DNA from: a gamma proteobacterium HdN1
GTDB lineage: Bacteria; Pseudomonadota; Gammaproteobacteria; Pseudomonadales; Ketobacteraceae
Assembly (NCBI GenBank): GCA_000198515.1
Contig: FP929140.1
Location: 1,214,527-1,278,526 of the forward strand
DNA length: 64,000 nt
Direction: 5' to 3'
Position 1 is the first letter of the stretch. Each line of letters opens with the position of its first letter. The position numbers and the translations under genes were made by a program. Of the stretch, positions 25,922-35,109 are shown in pieces. The notes under the pieces are model-generated. The model was not told the origin of the DNA, ran no database searches, and saw only the letters and a program-made list of their open reading frames with translations.

Positions 25922-28900
25922 CATCCATACAGCCGATCAAAATTCAGTTGCAACCCTATCTTAGCCAAGGTTTATCGCTGTGGCTGGAAAATGACGTGCT
26001 GCGCTTCAAAGCACCCAAAGACATGACAACGCCAGCACTGATGGGCCTGCTCAAACAGAACAAGGCGGCGATTATCGCATGGCTGCTGCAGGAATCCGCA
26101 GAAATCAATGCACCGAAAGTCGTGGACGAATATCCGCTGGCTTATACCCAGAGTGCGATCTGGATGTTGTATCGTTTTGCGCCAACCAGCCCCGCTTACA
26201 ACACGGCTTTTGCCTGCACATTGAACGGTGAACTGAACGAGGCCGCCATGCGGCAAGCATTTCATGCGCTCATGATCCGTCACCGCATGTTGCGCAGCAC
26301 CTTTCACGACACCAATGATGGCCCGCGTCAAAAAGTGTGGGATCATTTGCCAATACCGCTGAAAATCGTTGATGGCAGCCACTGGAATGAAGCTCGGCTT
26401 GATGCGTGGCTGGCACAAGAAGCAGACGCCCCGTTTGAACTTTCGCAGCAACCCTGCCTGCGCGTACAGATTGTGCGGAATGTCATGCATAACGCTGTGC
26501 GCAAAAACCTGTTGATTGCAACGATTCATCATGTGGGTGCCGATCTCTGGGCGCTGTTGATTGTGGCAAAAGACATCAAGGAATTTTATCAACGTGCCGT
26601 CCATGGCGATGTGCTGTCGGTTCAGCCCATGAACAGCCAGTACAGCCAGCATGTTGAATGGCAGAAACTGCTGATGCAAAGCGAACGCGGCAATGACATG
26701 CGCAGATTCTGGCGGCGGTCACTGCAGGGCGCACCCATCGCGGTAACGCTGCCGACAGATTTTCCTCGGCCATCGTTGTTGCAGCTTAAAACCCGTCTTG
26801 TGCGCAATGATTTGGAGCGCGATAGCTATTTTGCGATTCGTCAGTTTTGCAAGCAGAACAGCATTACACCCTTCGTCTTTATCCAGTCAGCATTTCAGAT
26901 CATGGTGCACAGATTCAGTGGAGCCAGTGATTTTTTGCTGGGTACACCCACCATGGGACGTTCACAGAATGGCATGGATCAAGTGGTAGGGGATTTCGCT
27001 AACCCAGTTGTATTACGGGCACATCTGCAGTCATCTATGACGCTCGCCCAAGTATTCAGTCAAGTAAAACAAACCTTGCTATCTGCCATGGAGCATCAGG
27101 AATATCCGTTTCCTGCGGTGGTACGGGATTGCAATCCGCCTCGTGACAGTAGCCGCACACCGTTATTTCAACTGATGTTTGTCTGGCATCAGGGAAATGC
27201 CAGCTTACTGGCGCAGGATGGCTGGATTGGCGATGTGTTGCCAATGTCAGGCCCCCGTGGCGCACCCTATGACGTCATGTTGGCGATCACGGATGCAGAT
27301 CACCGTTTCGAACTGAACTGGACGTATCAGCAAAGCCTGTACCGAGAAGAAACCATCGTCAGGTTTGCAAACTGGTTGCGGGCAGCCGCACAAACCATGC
27401 TGGAAATGAAGGATGGAACGATTGCAGCCTGCATCCAAGCAGTGGATGGAAAACCGGGTTTAAGCCCGGACGTTTGCGCATCAAAACCAAAACCAGAATC
27501 AAAACCAAGATCAGAGCCGAATGAAAAACTGCCCTCTGACCTCCATGCTTGGCCCAATCACATCCTCACCCAAAAATTGGCCGATGGGCGTATCCTGCGG
27601 CGATTGTTTGTCGAATATGCCGGGCCTGCCTTACCGCTAAAACTCCAGCGGCTACTGGCGCAAGGAACAGAGGGTGCCGATGACGTTGCAGTTCTACCCA
27701 ATTTGCCGCGCAACGCCGATGGCAGCGTGAACGAAAGCATTTTGCGCGCAATGCCCTTGATTGATCGAGCGCGCGTTCAGCAGGATCTCCAATTACATTC
27801 ATTGGCACAAAATCAAGTCGCCATATTGCATCAACGCGCCATCGTGCCCAGCGTTGAGCCCAGCGACATCAGCGCATGGCAGCAACGTTCTCGCGCCAGT
27901 GCAACACCGCGCAAAATCGACATCGAACAACGGCCCAATGCGTGGGTAACAGGCGAGCCTCTTGCCCTGCCACCGAACACGCCAACCCATCTTTTCACCG
28001 CCTTGGAACGCACGGCACATCAATACCCCCATCGTGGACTGGTGTTGCTCGACAACCAGCGCAACATCAGCCATTACCGCTATCCCGATCTGGTGAACGA
28101 TGCACGGTGCGTAGCGTTTGCATTACGTGCGGCCGGCATAAGCCCAGGCTCAATCCTGCTATTGCAGATGCGGTACGACTCGCGCTTTTTTGCCGTATGG
28201 TGGGGTGCGCTGCTTGCAGGTCTAAAACCGTTGAATGTCGCAACGCCGGAGCACTACACGCGACGTCATGGCGTTGCGCTCAAGTTGTATAACGTGGCCC
28301 ATAACTACCCCAACATAACCATAGCGGCGGATCACGATCGCCTTGTCGCGACTCGCGCATGGTTGGGTGAACAAAAACTCGTAATTGATGCCGATTTTCT
28401 GCTGCAGGAAAAAAACAGATACGAAGCCGAACCCGGCCATGATCCCGTTGCCTTTCTGCAATTAACTTCCGGCAGTACAGGCACGCCCAAGGCCATTCAG
28501 ATCACACACCACGGAGTGCTGCATCACATTGCCGCCTCTGCGATGCACAATGCCTACAGTGCAGAGGATATTAATCTCAACTGGCTTCCATTCGATCACG
28601 TCGTGCCCATCCTGACGACACACGTCAAGGATTGCGTGCTTGGGATTCAGCAGATACAGCTTACCACTGCATCTGTATTGGCAGATCCCTTGTGGTGGCT
28701 GCAAGCCATGTCCGATTTCCGCGTGACACATAGCTGGGCACCCAATTTTGCGTTTCATCGTGTGGCAGAAACACTGAGCGCGGCGGCAATAGTACCGGCA
28801 ATAGATTTGTCCTCAATCCGGTTCTTGATGAATGCGGGTGAACAGGTGCTTGCGCCGGTTGTGCAGAGCTTCAATTCAGCCTGTGCACCACTGGGGCTTC

Positions 28901-31900
28901 ATCCAGACGCCCTTCAGCCGGCCTTCGGCATGGCGGAATCCTGCACCTGCATCACCTACAACAACCAATCCTCACAGCGTTTGTCCGTGCATTTCAACCC
29001 ATCGCAGGACGCGCTCGTGTGTGACATCAACGAACCACACCGATCCAGTCACAGCTTCGTAGATCTGGGCACGCTGATGCCAGGAACAGAAATTCGAATT
29101 ACAGATGAACACAATCATCTTGTGAAAGAAGGCGTCATAGGCCGCATGCAGATTCGCGGCCCCGTGGTTACGTCAGGGTATCTGAACAATCCCGATGCTA
29201 ACACAGAAGCATTTGTGGGCGAAGGATGGTTCAATTCCGGCGATCTTGGATTCATCTGGAATCGCCGCCTGATCCTGACGGGTCGCGAAAAAGAAATGAT
29301 CATTGTGAACGGAGCCAATTATTACTGTTTCGAACTGGAACAGGCAGCCACTCTGGAGGGTGTTCGGCCGACCTTTGTGGCCGCTACCGGCGTAGCACTG
29401 GAAGACGGTGCAAACAGTGATGCGCTGGTGTTGTTCTACGTGCCAGATGAACGCGTGGAAGCGACCTTGATTGAGCGCCAAATCGCCGCGCGGCTGACAG
29501 AAACCTTTGGTATTACGCCTGCGTTCATCATCCCCGTAGAGGCAGAACAGTTTCATAAAACCACCAGTGGCAAAATCCAGCGGGGGCAATTCAAAAAGCA
29601 GTTTGAAAACCACGCATTTTCAAAACAGATGGATGAATATCGTGAACGTCACCAGTACAACCGCGAGCTATGTACGACACTATTTTCGCTGAAGTTCGAA
29701 TCCGTTCGATCGAATGCAACGGAACAAAACGAAACCCCGCATATTATCGCAGTGCCCGAACTGCAAAATAACGAGACGGTTGTGCGCTGGCAGAAAAATG
29801 GAGCCAATATCCATTTTTATGACATTTCTGCTGCATGTGAAATGCTTGCGCCAAATAATAACGCTGGCGCCAGTACCCTGTTCCTGCTGGATGAAATTGA
29901 TGAATTCCACAGCGGTAAGGAAGAATCCCTGATCAGGCTCGCTCAGCGCATGTCGTTATTCAAGCAGCGCTTGCCGAACGGGTTCGAAGCCGTTAATACA
30001 TCTTTTACCTTGGCAGTGATCGGTAGCACCCAAACGGACGTGTTACTGCTGAAGCCGCTGCTGGAAACGCTGCGCCAAGAAACTGGAATACATCATCTGA
30101 GCGGATGCGTTATCTCGCGTTCACGGGAGATTCCGCCGAATGGTCGATGGTTAAGGCAATACCAACGGTCGTGCTTGTGGGTGGCAGAAAGCCAATGTGC
30201 AAGGCCGCTACTGCAAGCCGTGAATTCTGTTGGGTTCGAAAATCACGCCATCAAACGTGGCGGCACCTACGCCATTACCGGTGGTATGGCGGGGCTTGCA
30301 GAACCACTTTGCCAATACCTGATCACCCAAAAACACTGCAAGGTTATTTTGCTGGGGCGCAGCGCCCTAGTTGAAAATACACAGCGCGCAATGCTGTATC
30401 AGCAACGACAGCACAAGCTGGGTCACCCCAATATTGACTACCAGATGCTTGCAGAATGGACGGTAGAAAGCATTCATCATGCCGTTACTTCCGGGCTGGC
30501 CAGATTGGATGCACAAAAGCTGGATGGTGTCTTCCATCTTGCCGGCCATCTCGAAATGGCAGCGCTGGAAGCGATGGATGCCCCGCATTGGCAGCGTCAG
30601 CTGCAACCCAAATGGCACGGTGCACGCTGCGTGGCAGACTACCTGTTGCAACATGCCCAAGACGCCATTCTCGTGCAATACAGCTCTCTGAATGCCTTCT
30701 TTGGCGGTCAGCGCGCAGCGGCCTACAGCGCGTCCAACGCGCTGCAAAGCTGGCAGACAGCGCAGCAACATAATTCAGCCCAGCACCATAATTCCGTACA
30801 GCACCATAATTCCGTACAGCACCATAATTCCGTACAGCAACCTACGGCAGGGCTCCGAATCTGGAATCTGCACTGGAGTGTCTGGACAAACACCGGCATG
30901 TCGTCGCAGTTCAGTGCGGCAGAACTTCAATTCGCGCGCAACAAAGGCATGCTAGCACTGGATAAAACCCGCGATCTGTTCTGGCTGGATCAGGTTTTGA
31001 TGCAGAAGCCAGGCAATTACTATGTTGGCATCGATCCTGACGCGCCTGATATGGCAAGTTCACTGGATTTCAGCTCAGGTTGCCGAGATTTAATCACCAT
31101 CCACACAGAGCACACAGAAAAAGACAATAAAATTGACGTCACCCACTGGATCATTGAACCCTGTCCTTCGGTTGATGCCGAGCATATAAAGCATCAACCT
31201 TGGAAACAATCCTTGCCACGTCATGCCAATATTGAAAGCAACCACATCATTGATCGTGACGCATTGAAACGCCAGGCTGACGATCAACAATGGCAATCGG
31301 TTCCCCCCAAAAGCCCGACAGAGAAAACGCTACAGACGATCTGGAACAACGTTCTTAATCGTCACATTCCTGATGTCACCCGCTCATTTTTTGAATACGG
31401 CGGACACTCCATCAATGCAACACAAATGATCGCCCGCGTAAACAATGTATTTGGCGGTGCTTTTACGGTGGCGTATCTGTTTCAGTATCCCACCATCCGC
31501 GAACTGGCCAACGTGCTGGACGGGCATCGCGATACCTCGGTCAAAACACTTTCGTTAGGGCTTGGCGATTTCCTACAGCGTGCACATAAATACCGGCTGG
31601 ATTGTGTAAATCCCGAATCAACCAGCACGCGTGACATTGTGTTTCTGCCTACCGCATCGGGTTTTTGCAGCGCATATTTGCAGCTAATGGGGCAACTTAC
31701 TCATGCCCGCCTGCACGTTTTAGGAATGCCATTAACGCATCATTCCGAAGATAGCCTGCAATATTCAGCGGGGCACTTTGTTCGTCTGTTGCAGCAATCA
31801 GGGATTGATATGGAACGTGCCTTGCTGGTGGGATGGTCCATGGGTGGTGTGCTTGGCTATGAAATGCTGACGCAGCTACAACAGCAAGCGATGCCGGTGC

Positions 31901-32352
31901 CTAAATTGGTCATGCTGGATAGTGGTTTTGCCGAAGGGCTACATCCAATTACGTATGATCCTAGTTTTCAGTTGTTAATGTTCTCGGTTGAATATGGCCT
32001 TCCAGTTTCGGAAATTTCCACATTCAACCAGTGTCCTGATGTGACATCAAAAATTGCTTGGTTGCAGCAATATCTACATAAAAACAGTATTGAAGTTTCG
32101 CAAGCATCATTGCTCGCGTGGCGCGAGACTTACGCGGCACGATTGCAGCTTCTATCTCAGTACAAAGCTGAAAATATCGTGCATATCAATCGCGTCACAC
32201 TTATGAAAGCAGAGGAACATATCCACGGCCGCTCCGATCTTGGGTGGGGCGAAGCCGCTAATCAGTTCGTTTTGCAATCCATCGCTGCGGATCATCAAGG
32301 CATTATCAAACACCCTGATGTCGCAAGTTGGTTAATAAAATCCAGTAGATGA
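25918..32352 (+). CDS. NRPS-like terminal synthase: docking-C-AMP ligase-KR-T-TE
   Basis: 2144 residues. Residues 1-58 (QGLSLWLENDVLRFKAP...) match the TubC N-terminal docking fold. C domain about 68-500: HHVGADL near 203 keeps HHxxxD but has Leu for the usual Gly. A Lys/Pro/Ser-rich linker (about 515-690) follows. AMP-ligase about 690-1250: TSGSTGTPKAI near 849, WLPFDHVVPI, WAPNFAF, FGMAESCTCI, NSGDLGF, GREKEMIIVNGANYY and Lys in TSGKIQR; these are closer to FAAL-like ligases than to amino-acid A domains, and no amino-group-binding FDxS is seen. KR about 1447-1640: TGGMAGLA (last Gly of the usual motif is Ala), Lys in PKWHG, Ser in YSSLNAF, Tyr in AYSASN near 1601. T: GGHSINATQM near 1830. 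TE: GWSMGG near 1972, final His in DHQGIIKHPD. Presumed role: couple the polyketide chain to a second acid, reduce a keto group and release the product. Confidence 0.88.
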   Translation: MTSIQPIKIQLQPYLSQGLSLWLENDVLRFKAPKDMTTPALMGLLKQNKAAIIAWLLQESAEINAPKVVDEYPLAYTQSAIWMLYRFAPTSPAYNTAFACTLNGELNEAAMRQAFHALMIRHRMLRSTFHDTNDGPRQKVWDHLPIPLKIVDGSHWNEARLDAWLAQEADAPFELSQQPCLRVQIVRNVMHNAVRKNLLIATIHHVGADLWALLIVAKDIKEFYQRAVHGDVLSVQPMNSQYSQHVEWQKLLMQSERGNDMRRFWRRSLQGAPIAVTLPTDFPRPSLLQLKTRLVRNDLERDSYFAIRQFCKQNSITPFVFIQSAFQIMVHRFSGASDFLLGTPTMGRSQNGMDQVVGDFANPVVLRAHLQSSMTLAQVFSQVKQTLLSAMEHQEYPFPAVVRDCNPPRDSSRTPLFQLMFVWHQGNASLLAQDGWIGDVLPMSGPRGAPYDVMLAITDADHRFELNWTYQQSLYREETIVRFANWLRAAAQTMLEMKDGTIAACIQAVDGKPGLSPDVCASKPKPESKPRSEPNEKLPSDLHAWPNHILTQKLADGRILRRLFVEYAGPALPLKLQRLLAQGTEGADDVAVLPNLPRNADGSVNESILRAMPLIDRARVQQDLQLHSLAQNQVAILHQRAIVPSVEPSDISAWQQRSRASATPRKIDIEQRPNAWVTGEPLALPPNTPTHLFTALERTAHQYPHRGLVLLDNQRNISHYRYPDLVNDARCVAFALRAAGISPGSILLLQMRYDSRFFAVWWGALLAGLKPLNVATPEHYTRRHGVALKLYNVAHNYPNITIAADHDRLVATRAWLGEQKLVIDADFLLQEKNRYEAEPGHDPVAFLQLTSGSTGTPKAIQITHHGVLHHIAASAMHNAYSAEDINLNWLPFDHVVPILTTHVKDCVLGIQQIQLTTASVLADPLWWLQAMSDFRVTHSWAPNFAFHRVAETLSAAAIVPAIDLSSIRFLMNAGEQVLAPVVQSFNSACAPLGLHPDALQPAFGMAESCTCITYNNQSSQRLSVHFNPSQDALVCDINEPHRSSHSFVDLGTLMPGTEIRITDEHNHLVKEGVIGRMQIRGPVVTSGYLNNPDANTEAFVGEGWFNSGDLGFIWNRRLILTGREKEMIIVNGANYYCFELEQAATLEGVRPTFVAATGVALEDGANSDALVLFYVPDERVEATLIERQIAARLTETFGITPAFIIPVEAEQFHKTTSGKIQRGQFKKQFENHAFSKQMDEYRERHQYNRELCTTLFSLKFESVRSNATEQNETPHIIAVPELQNNETVVRWQKNGANIHFYDISAACEMLAPNNNAGASTLFLLDEIDEFHSGKEESLIRLAQRMSLFKQRLPNGFEAVNTSFTLAVIGSTQTDVLLLKPLLETLRQETGIHHLSGCVISRSREIPPNGRWLRQYQRSCLWVAESQCARPLLQAVNSVGFENHAIKRGGTYAITGGMAGLAEPLCQYLITQKHCKVILLGRSALVENTQRAMLYQQRQHKLGHPNIDYQMLAEWTVESIHHAVTSGLARLDAQKLDGVFHLAGHLEMAALEAMDAPHWQRQLQPKWHGARCVADYLLQHAQDAILVQYSSLNAFFGGQRAAAYSASNALQSWQTAQQHNSAQHHNSVQHHNSVQHHNSVQQPTAGLRIWNLHWSVWTNTGMSSQFSAAELQFARNKGMLALDKTRDLFWLDQVLMQKPGNYYVGIDPDAPDMASSLDFSSGCRDLITIHTEHTEKDNKIDVTHWIIEPCPSVDAEHIKHQPWKQSLPRHANIESNHIIDRDALKRQADDQQWQSVPPKSPTEKTLQTIWNNVLNRHIPDVTRSFFEYGGHSINATQMIARVNNVFGGAFTVAYLFQYPTIRELANVLDGHRDTSVKTLSLGLGDFLQRAHKYRLDCVNPESTSTRDIVFLPTASGFCSAYLQLMGQLTHARLHVLGMPLTHHSEDSLQYSAGHFVRLLQQSGIDMERALLVGWSMGGVLGYEMLTQLQQQAMPVPKLVMLDSGFAEGLHPITYDPSFQLLMFSVEYGLPVSEISTFNQCPDVTSKIAWLQQYLHKNSIEVSQASLLAWRETYAARLQLLSQYKAENIVHINRVTLMKAEEHIHGRSDLGWGEAANQFVLQSIAADHQGIIKHPDVASWLIKSSR
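30763..30834 (+). repeat. 18-bp x 4 in-frame tandem repeat (QHHNSV)
   Basis: Four adjacent units, the last three identical (CAGCACCATAATTCCGTA), encode QQHNSA then QHHNSV three times at about residues 1616-1639, just after the KR active site. The unit length is the same as in the upstream PKS repeat but the sequence is unrelated. Confidence 0.95.
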
Positions 32353-32365
32353 GGTTTGGATTGGT

Positions 32366-34711
32366 ATGAATAAAAAAAATAAATTCGCACGCAATAGATT
32401 CATTCAAGCATTTGCCTGCTGGCTGGCAGCGGCTATTTGCATAACAGCCTCGACGTCGGTGATGGCGGCAGGCATATCCGTGGCATCGCAATGCAATTCT
32501 GTCGCACAAAAAGCATGTTCCTTGCCATTTCCAAGCGATCTTTTCCGCAACACCAACGGCACCTACAACTATAGTGATGATATTCTCGATCGTGAGGTAG
32601 GCGGTGTTGTAAAGCGGTTTCCCACCGTGCGCGAACAGTATTCCGACAATTTCAAACCCAGTGCGATCTTAAATAAAAGTGACGGATTTTCTGCCCTAGG
32701 CCCCGTGCTGTTCGAGTTGCCCGCATTCCCCAGACAAGATATCCCAGCCGATGGCGCAGGCTACCTGCTGGTCATCGACATGGAATCTGATAAACAGATA
32801 CCAATGGTCGTATCCCTGAGCCGGGTAGCAAATCCGCAACGTGATTTTCGTGCAGCACGCCCGGTCATTATTGGCTGGCCTCGCAGCCGTTTTGAATTTG
32901 GGCACAAATATATAGCGGTATTGCTGAAACAGCCATTTGATCTGGCTGCCGGTGAAATTACTACTTTTTCACCCAGTGCAGGAATGCGAAAAGTACTGCA
33001 AGGAACGGCCGGTTTCTTCGTCAATAACGCCTACAAAAATGCATTGGCTGTGCTGGAACGCAATGGTATTGAGCGAGAGAGCGTGCTTTCGCTCACCTGG
33101 TTTACCGTACGAAGCGAAAGCGATGTGACCACACCCATGAAAACCATGGTTCAGACCGCGTTGGCGCAGGACGGCATTGTCACGGTCCTTTCCACTCGAA
33201 ATACATTGGGTGATCCGGAATACGAACTGGCAGCGCTGAAAGGTGAGCTGTCCCTTGTCAATTTTCGCTCTGCAGATGGTGGCGTCTATCCTCCCTATAA
33301 ACGTATACCCGATCCGGATCGCGAACGCGTTGATTTTGTTCTGGCGCTGCCCAAATGGGATTTACCCGCCCCGGTGCCGGTTTCAATCTTGGGGCATGGC
33401 CTCGGAAGCTACAAGGAAGCAAACAAAACAGGATTTCGCATAGGTGATCGCGTCGGTATGGCGAGTATTTCCATTGATCATCCGAATCACGGCTCCCGCG
33501 TATCAAAATTTGGCATGAAGGAATTAAACATTGCAGCAGCCGTGCAATCACCCATGACCATCATGCAGTTGCTTGGCATGTTTGTGCAGGCGACCGTGGA
33601 TCACTCGGTGGTCGCCAAACATGTTCGTGATGCTGTGCCACAAGCGGTAGCCAATGTCCCCGAAACAGTATTGCCACAGAAACCATTGCTGGATGGCAGC
33701 CGTACCTTGTTCGACGGCATTTCACTCGGGGCCATGATTGGAACGGCGGTCGGTGCCGTGGCGCCCGATCTGAAAGGGGCCTATCTGGTCAATGGTGCTG
33801 GCAGTCTCATGCATATTTTTTCCGAATCCGCTTTTTGGGATGACGCCACCAGTCACGTCGTTCCCCCGAATGCGAACGGCGCCGAACTGACCTTTGTTTT
33901 GGCCATGATGCAGCATTATGTCGATATCGCAGATGGTAATAATTTTGCGCAGTACTATCGCAACCCACCGCCAGGCCAAAAAGTGCGTGCACTGGGTATG
34001 CACTATTCGCTGGGTGACGGCAGCATGACCAATGCAGCCACCCGCGCTACTGCCGAGCTGGCAGATCTTCCCCTATTGAAAGAAGTGATTGCAGCCGAAC
34101 CCACATTACGTTTTGGCAGTGACGGGCTAGAGGATTTCGAAAATGGGTTCGGGCTGGTGCAGAGCCCCTATGGATATGAACAGGCCGAACAGATCAAGGA
34201 ACAGATCAAGTTGTTCGATCCTGAACGCTATGCAGAATTGGATCGAAACAACGTGCTAGGCCGTCTTTCTGAACTCGGGCTGGATACGGGCCTGCTGGGT
34301 AGTATGAGTCCCGAACTGATCAATCTTCTGGGAGGCGCGACCGCCTTCGGCAGTTTCAGCCAACTGGTTGATACCATCTATGAGGGCGATATGGAAGATT
34401 TCCTCACGCACTTCAATCGCGGCAGCAAGGAAGCCGTCCAGAAAGCCGTTGACTGGCGATGTGAGCTATTTCAATTGCTGCCGGAACGTTGTGCCATTGC
34501 CGTTCAGAAAGTCGAATCCGATCAAAAAGAAATCATCCCCGGCAGCCCCGTGGATGGCGGTAATGGTGAAATACCGACTGACAAAGTCAATGATCTGATG
34601 GATCGTGCGCTTGCGAACGTACAGGTGACAGAAGGCAGTGCGGGTGCGCTGGATCTGCTTGGCCTGTTGATGCTGGTCCTAATGGCATGGAGGGGAAGAC
34701 AATGGCGTTAA
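32366..34711 (+). CDS. Pla-1/VolA-like extracellular lipase with GlyGly-CTERM-like tail
   Basis: 781 residues. An N-terminal signal peptide (basic start, hydrophobic core, likely cut after VMA) is followed by a Cys-containing N-terminal region (SLPFPSDLFRNTNGTYN) typical of bacterial Pla-1/cef-type lipases. The alpha/beta-hydrolase core has an oxyanion-type GHGLGSYKE near 344 and the nucleophile elbow DGISLGAMIG near 452. The last 25 residues read GSAGALDLLGLLML then a basic end (WRGRQWR), like a GlyGly-CTERM surface-sorting signal. No clear lipobox is seen. It starts 13 bp after the terminal synthase, within the operon. A surface or periplasmic esterase or acyltransferase acting on the locus lipid, or supplying fatty acid to it, is plausible but unproven. 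Confidence 0.75.
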   Translation: MNKKNKFARNRFIQAFACWLAAAICITASTSVMAAGISVASQCNSVAQKACSLPFPSDLFRNTNGTYNYSDDILDREVGGVVKRFPTVREQYSDNFKPSAILNKSDGFSALGPVLFELPAFPRQDIPADGAGYLLVIDMESDKQIPMVVSLSRVANPQRDFRAARPVIIGWPRSRFEFGHKYIAVLLKQPFDLAAGEITTFSPSAGMRKVLQGTAGFFVNNAYKNALAVLERNGIERESVLSLTWFTVRSESDVTTPMKTMVQTALAQDGIVTVLSTRNTLGDPEYELAALKGELSLVNFRSADGGVYPPYKRIPDPDRERVDFVLALPKWDLPAPVPVSILGHGLGSYKEANKTGFRIGDRVGMASISIDHPNHGSRVSKFGMKELNIAAAVQSPMTIMQLLGMFVQATVDHSVVAKHVRDAVPQAVANVPETVLPQKPLLDGSRTLFDGISLGAMIGTAVGAVAPDLKGAYLVNGAGSLMHIFSESAFWDDATSHVVPPNANGAELTFVLAMMQHYVDIADGNNFAQYYRNPPPGQKVRALGMHYSLGDGSMTNAATRATAELADLPLLKEVIAAEPTLRFGSDGLEDFENGFGLVQSPYGYEQAEQIKEQIKLFDPERYAELDRNNVLGRLSELGLDTGLLGSMSPELINLLGGATAFGSFSQLVDTIYEGDMEDFLTHFNRGSKEAVQKAVDWRCELFQLLPERCAIAVQKVESDQKEIIPGSPVDGGNGEIPTDKVNDLMDRALANVQVTEGSAGALDLLGLLMLVLMAWRGRQWR

Positions 34712-35109
34712 CCTTAATTCGACGCATCATCCACTCAGCGCAGGCACGCATCCTGCTGTCTGCGCTGGCATCGGCGTTCACCTGGTTTGCATGGGCTTGG
34801 TGGGCGAATCACAGTCATGGGCAACAGGCGTGGCTGTCAGGTTTGTCGCAAGGCGGCGTGAGTTTTATAACCACATCCATTGGCAGCTTCCTGCTGGAAG
34901 TTCTTTTTGTGCGCCTGGGTCATAGTATTTACGGTATGGCAGCTAGCGTGGCGCTGGTAAGCGGGTTGTCGCTGAGCTTCATGATCAGCGTCCATCTGAT
35001 GGCCGGCACGCCCAACCTGATTCTGACCATATTGCCAGTGTTTACCGTCGTGCTGCTCTATTGCAGCAGCTATGTCTTCAGCCTGAAAAAGCTAAAAACA
35101 ATAAAATGA
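34702..35109 (+). CDS. Small four-helix membrane protein of unknown function
   Basis: 135 residues with four hydrophobic segments (about 12-35, 48-70, 74-98 and 103-125) and short polar turns; almost the whole protein is membrane. I chose the ATG at 34702, with GAGGGGAAG just upstream, over the ATG at 34687; this start overlaps the end of the lipase gene by 10 bases. Its stop overlaps the next start as ATGA. I do not recognise the family. Tight coupling to the lipase and beta-barrel genes suggests a role in export or envelope placement of the product. Confidence 0.7.
   Translation: MALTLIRRIIHSAQARILLSALASAFTWFAWAWWANHSHGQQAWLSGLSQGGVSFITTSIGSFLLEVLFVRLGHSIYGMAASVALVSGLSLSFMISVHLMAGTPNLILTILPVFTVVLLYCSSYVFSLKKLKTIK

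Noticed and set aside
25000-31000. Long antisense open frames through the PKS/NRPS genes (for example 25972-26679 and 14108-15133)
   Set aside because: Antisense frames are common opposite high-codon-bias genes; they lack starts with ribosome-binding sites and read as low-complexity His/Gln/Arg-rich protein.
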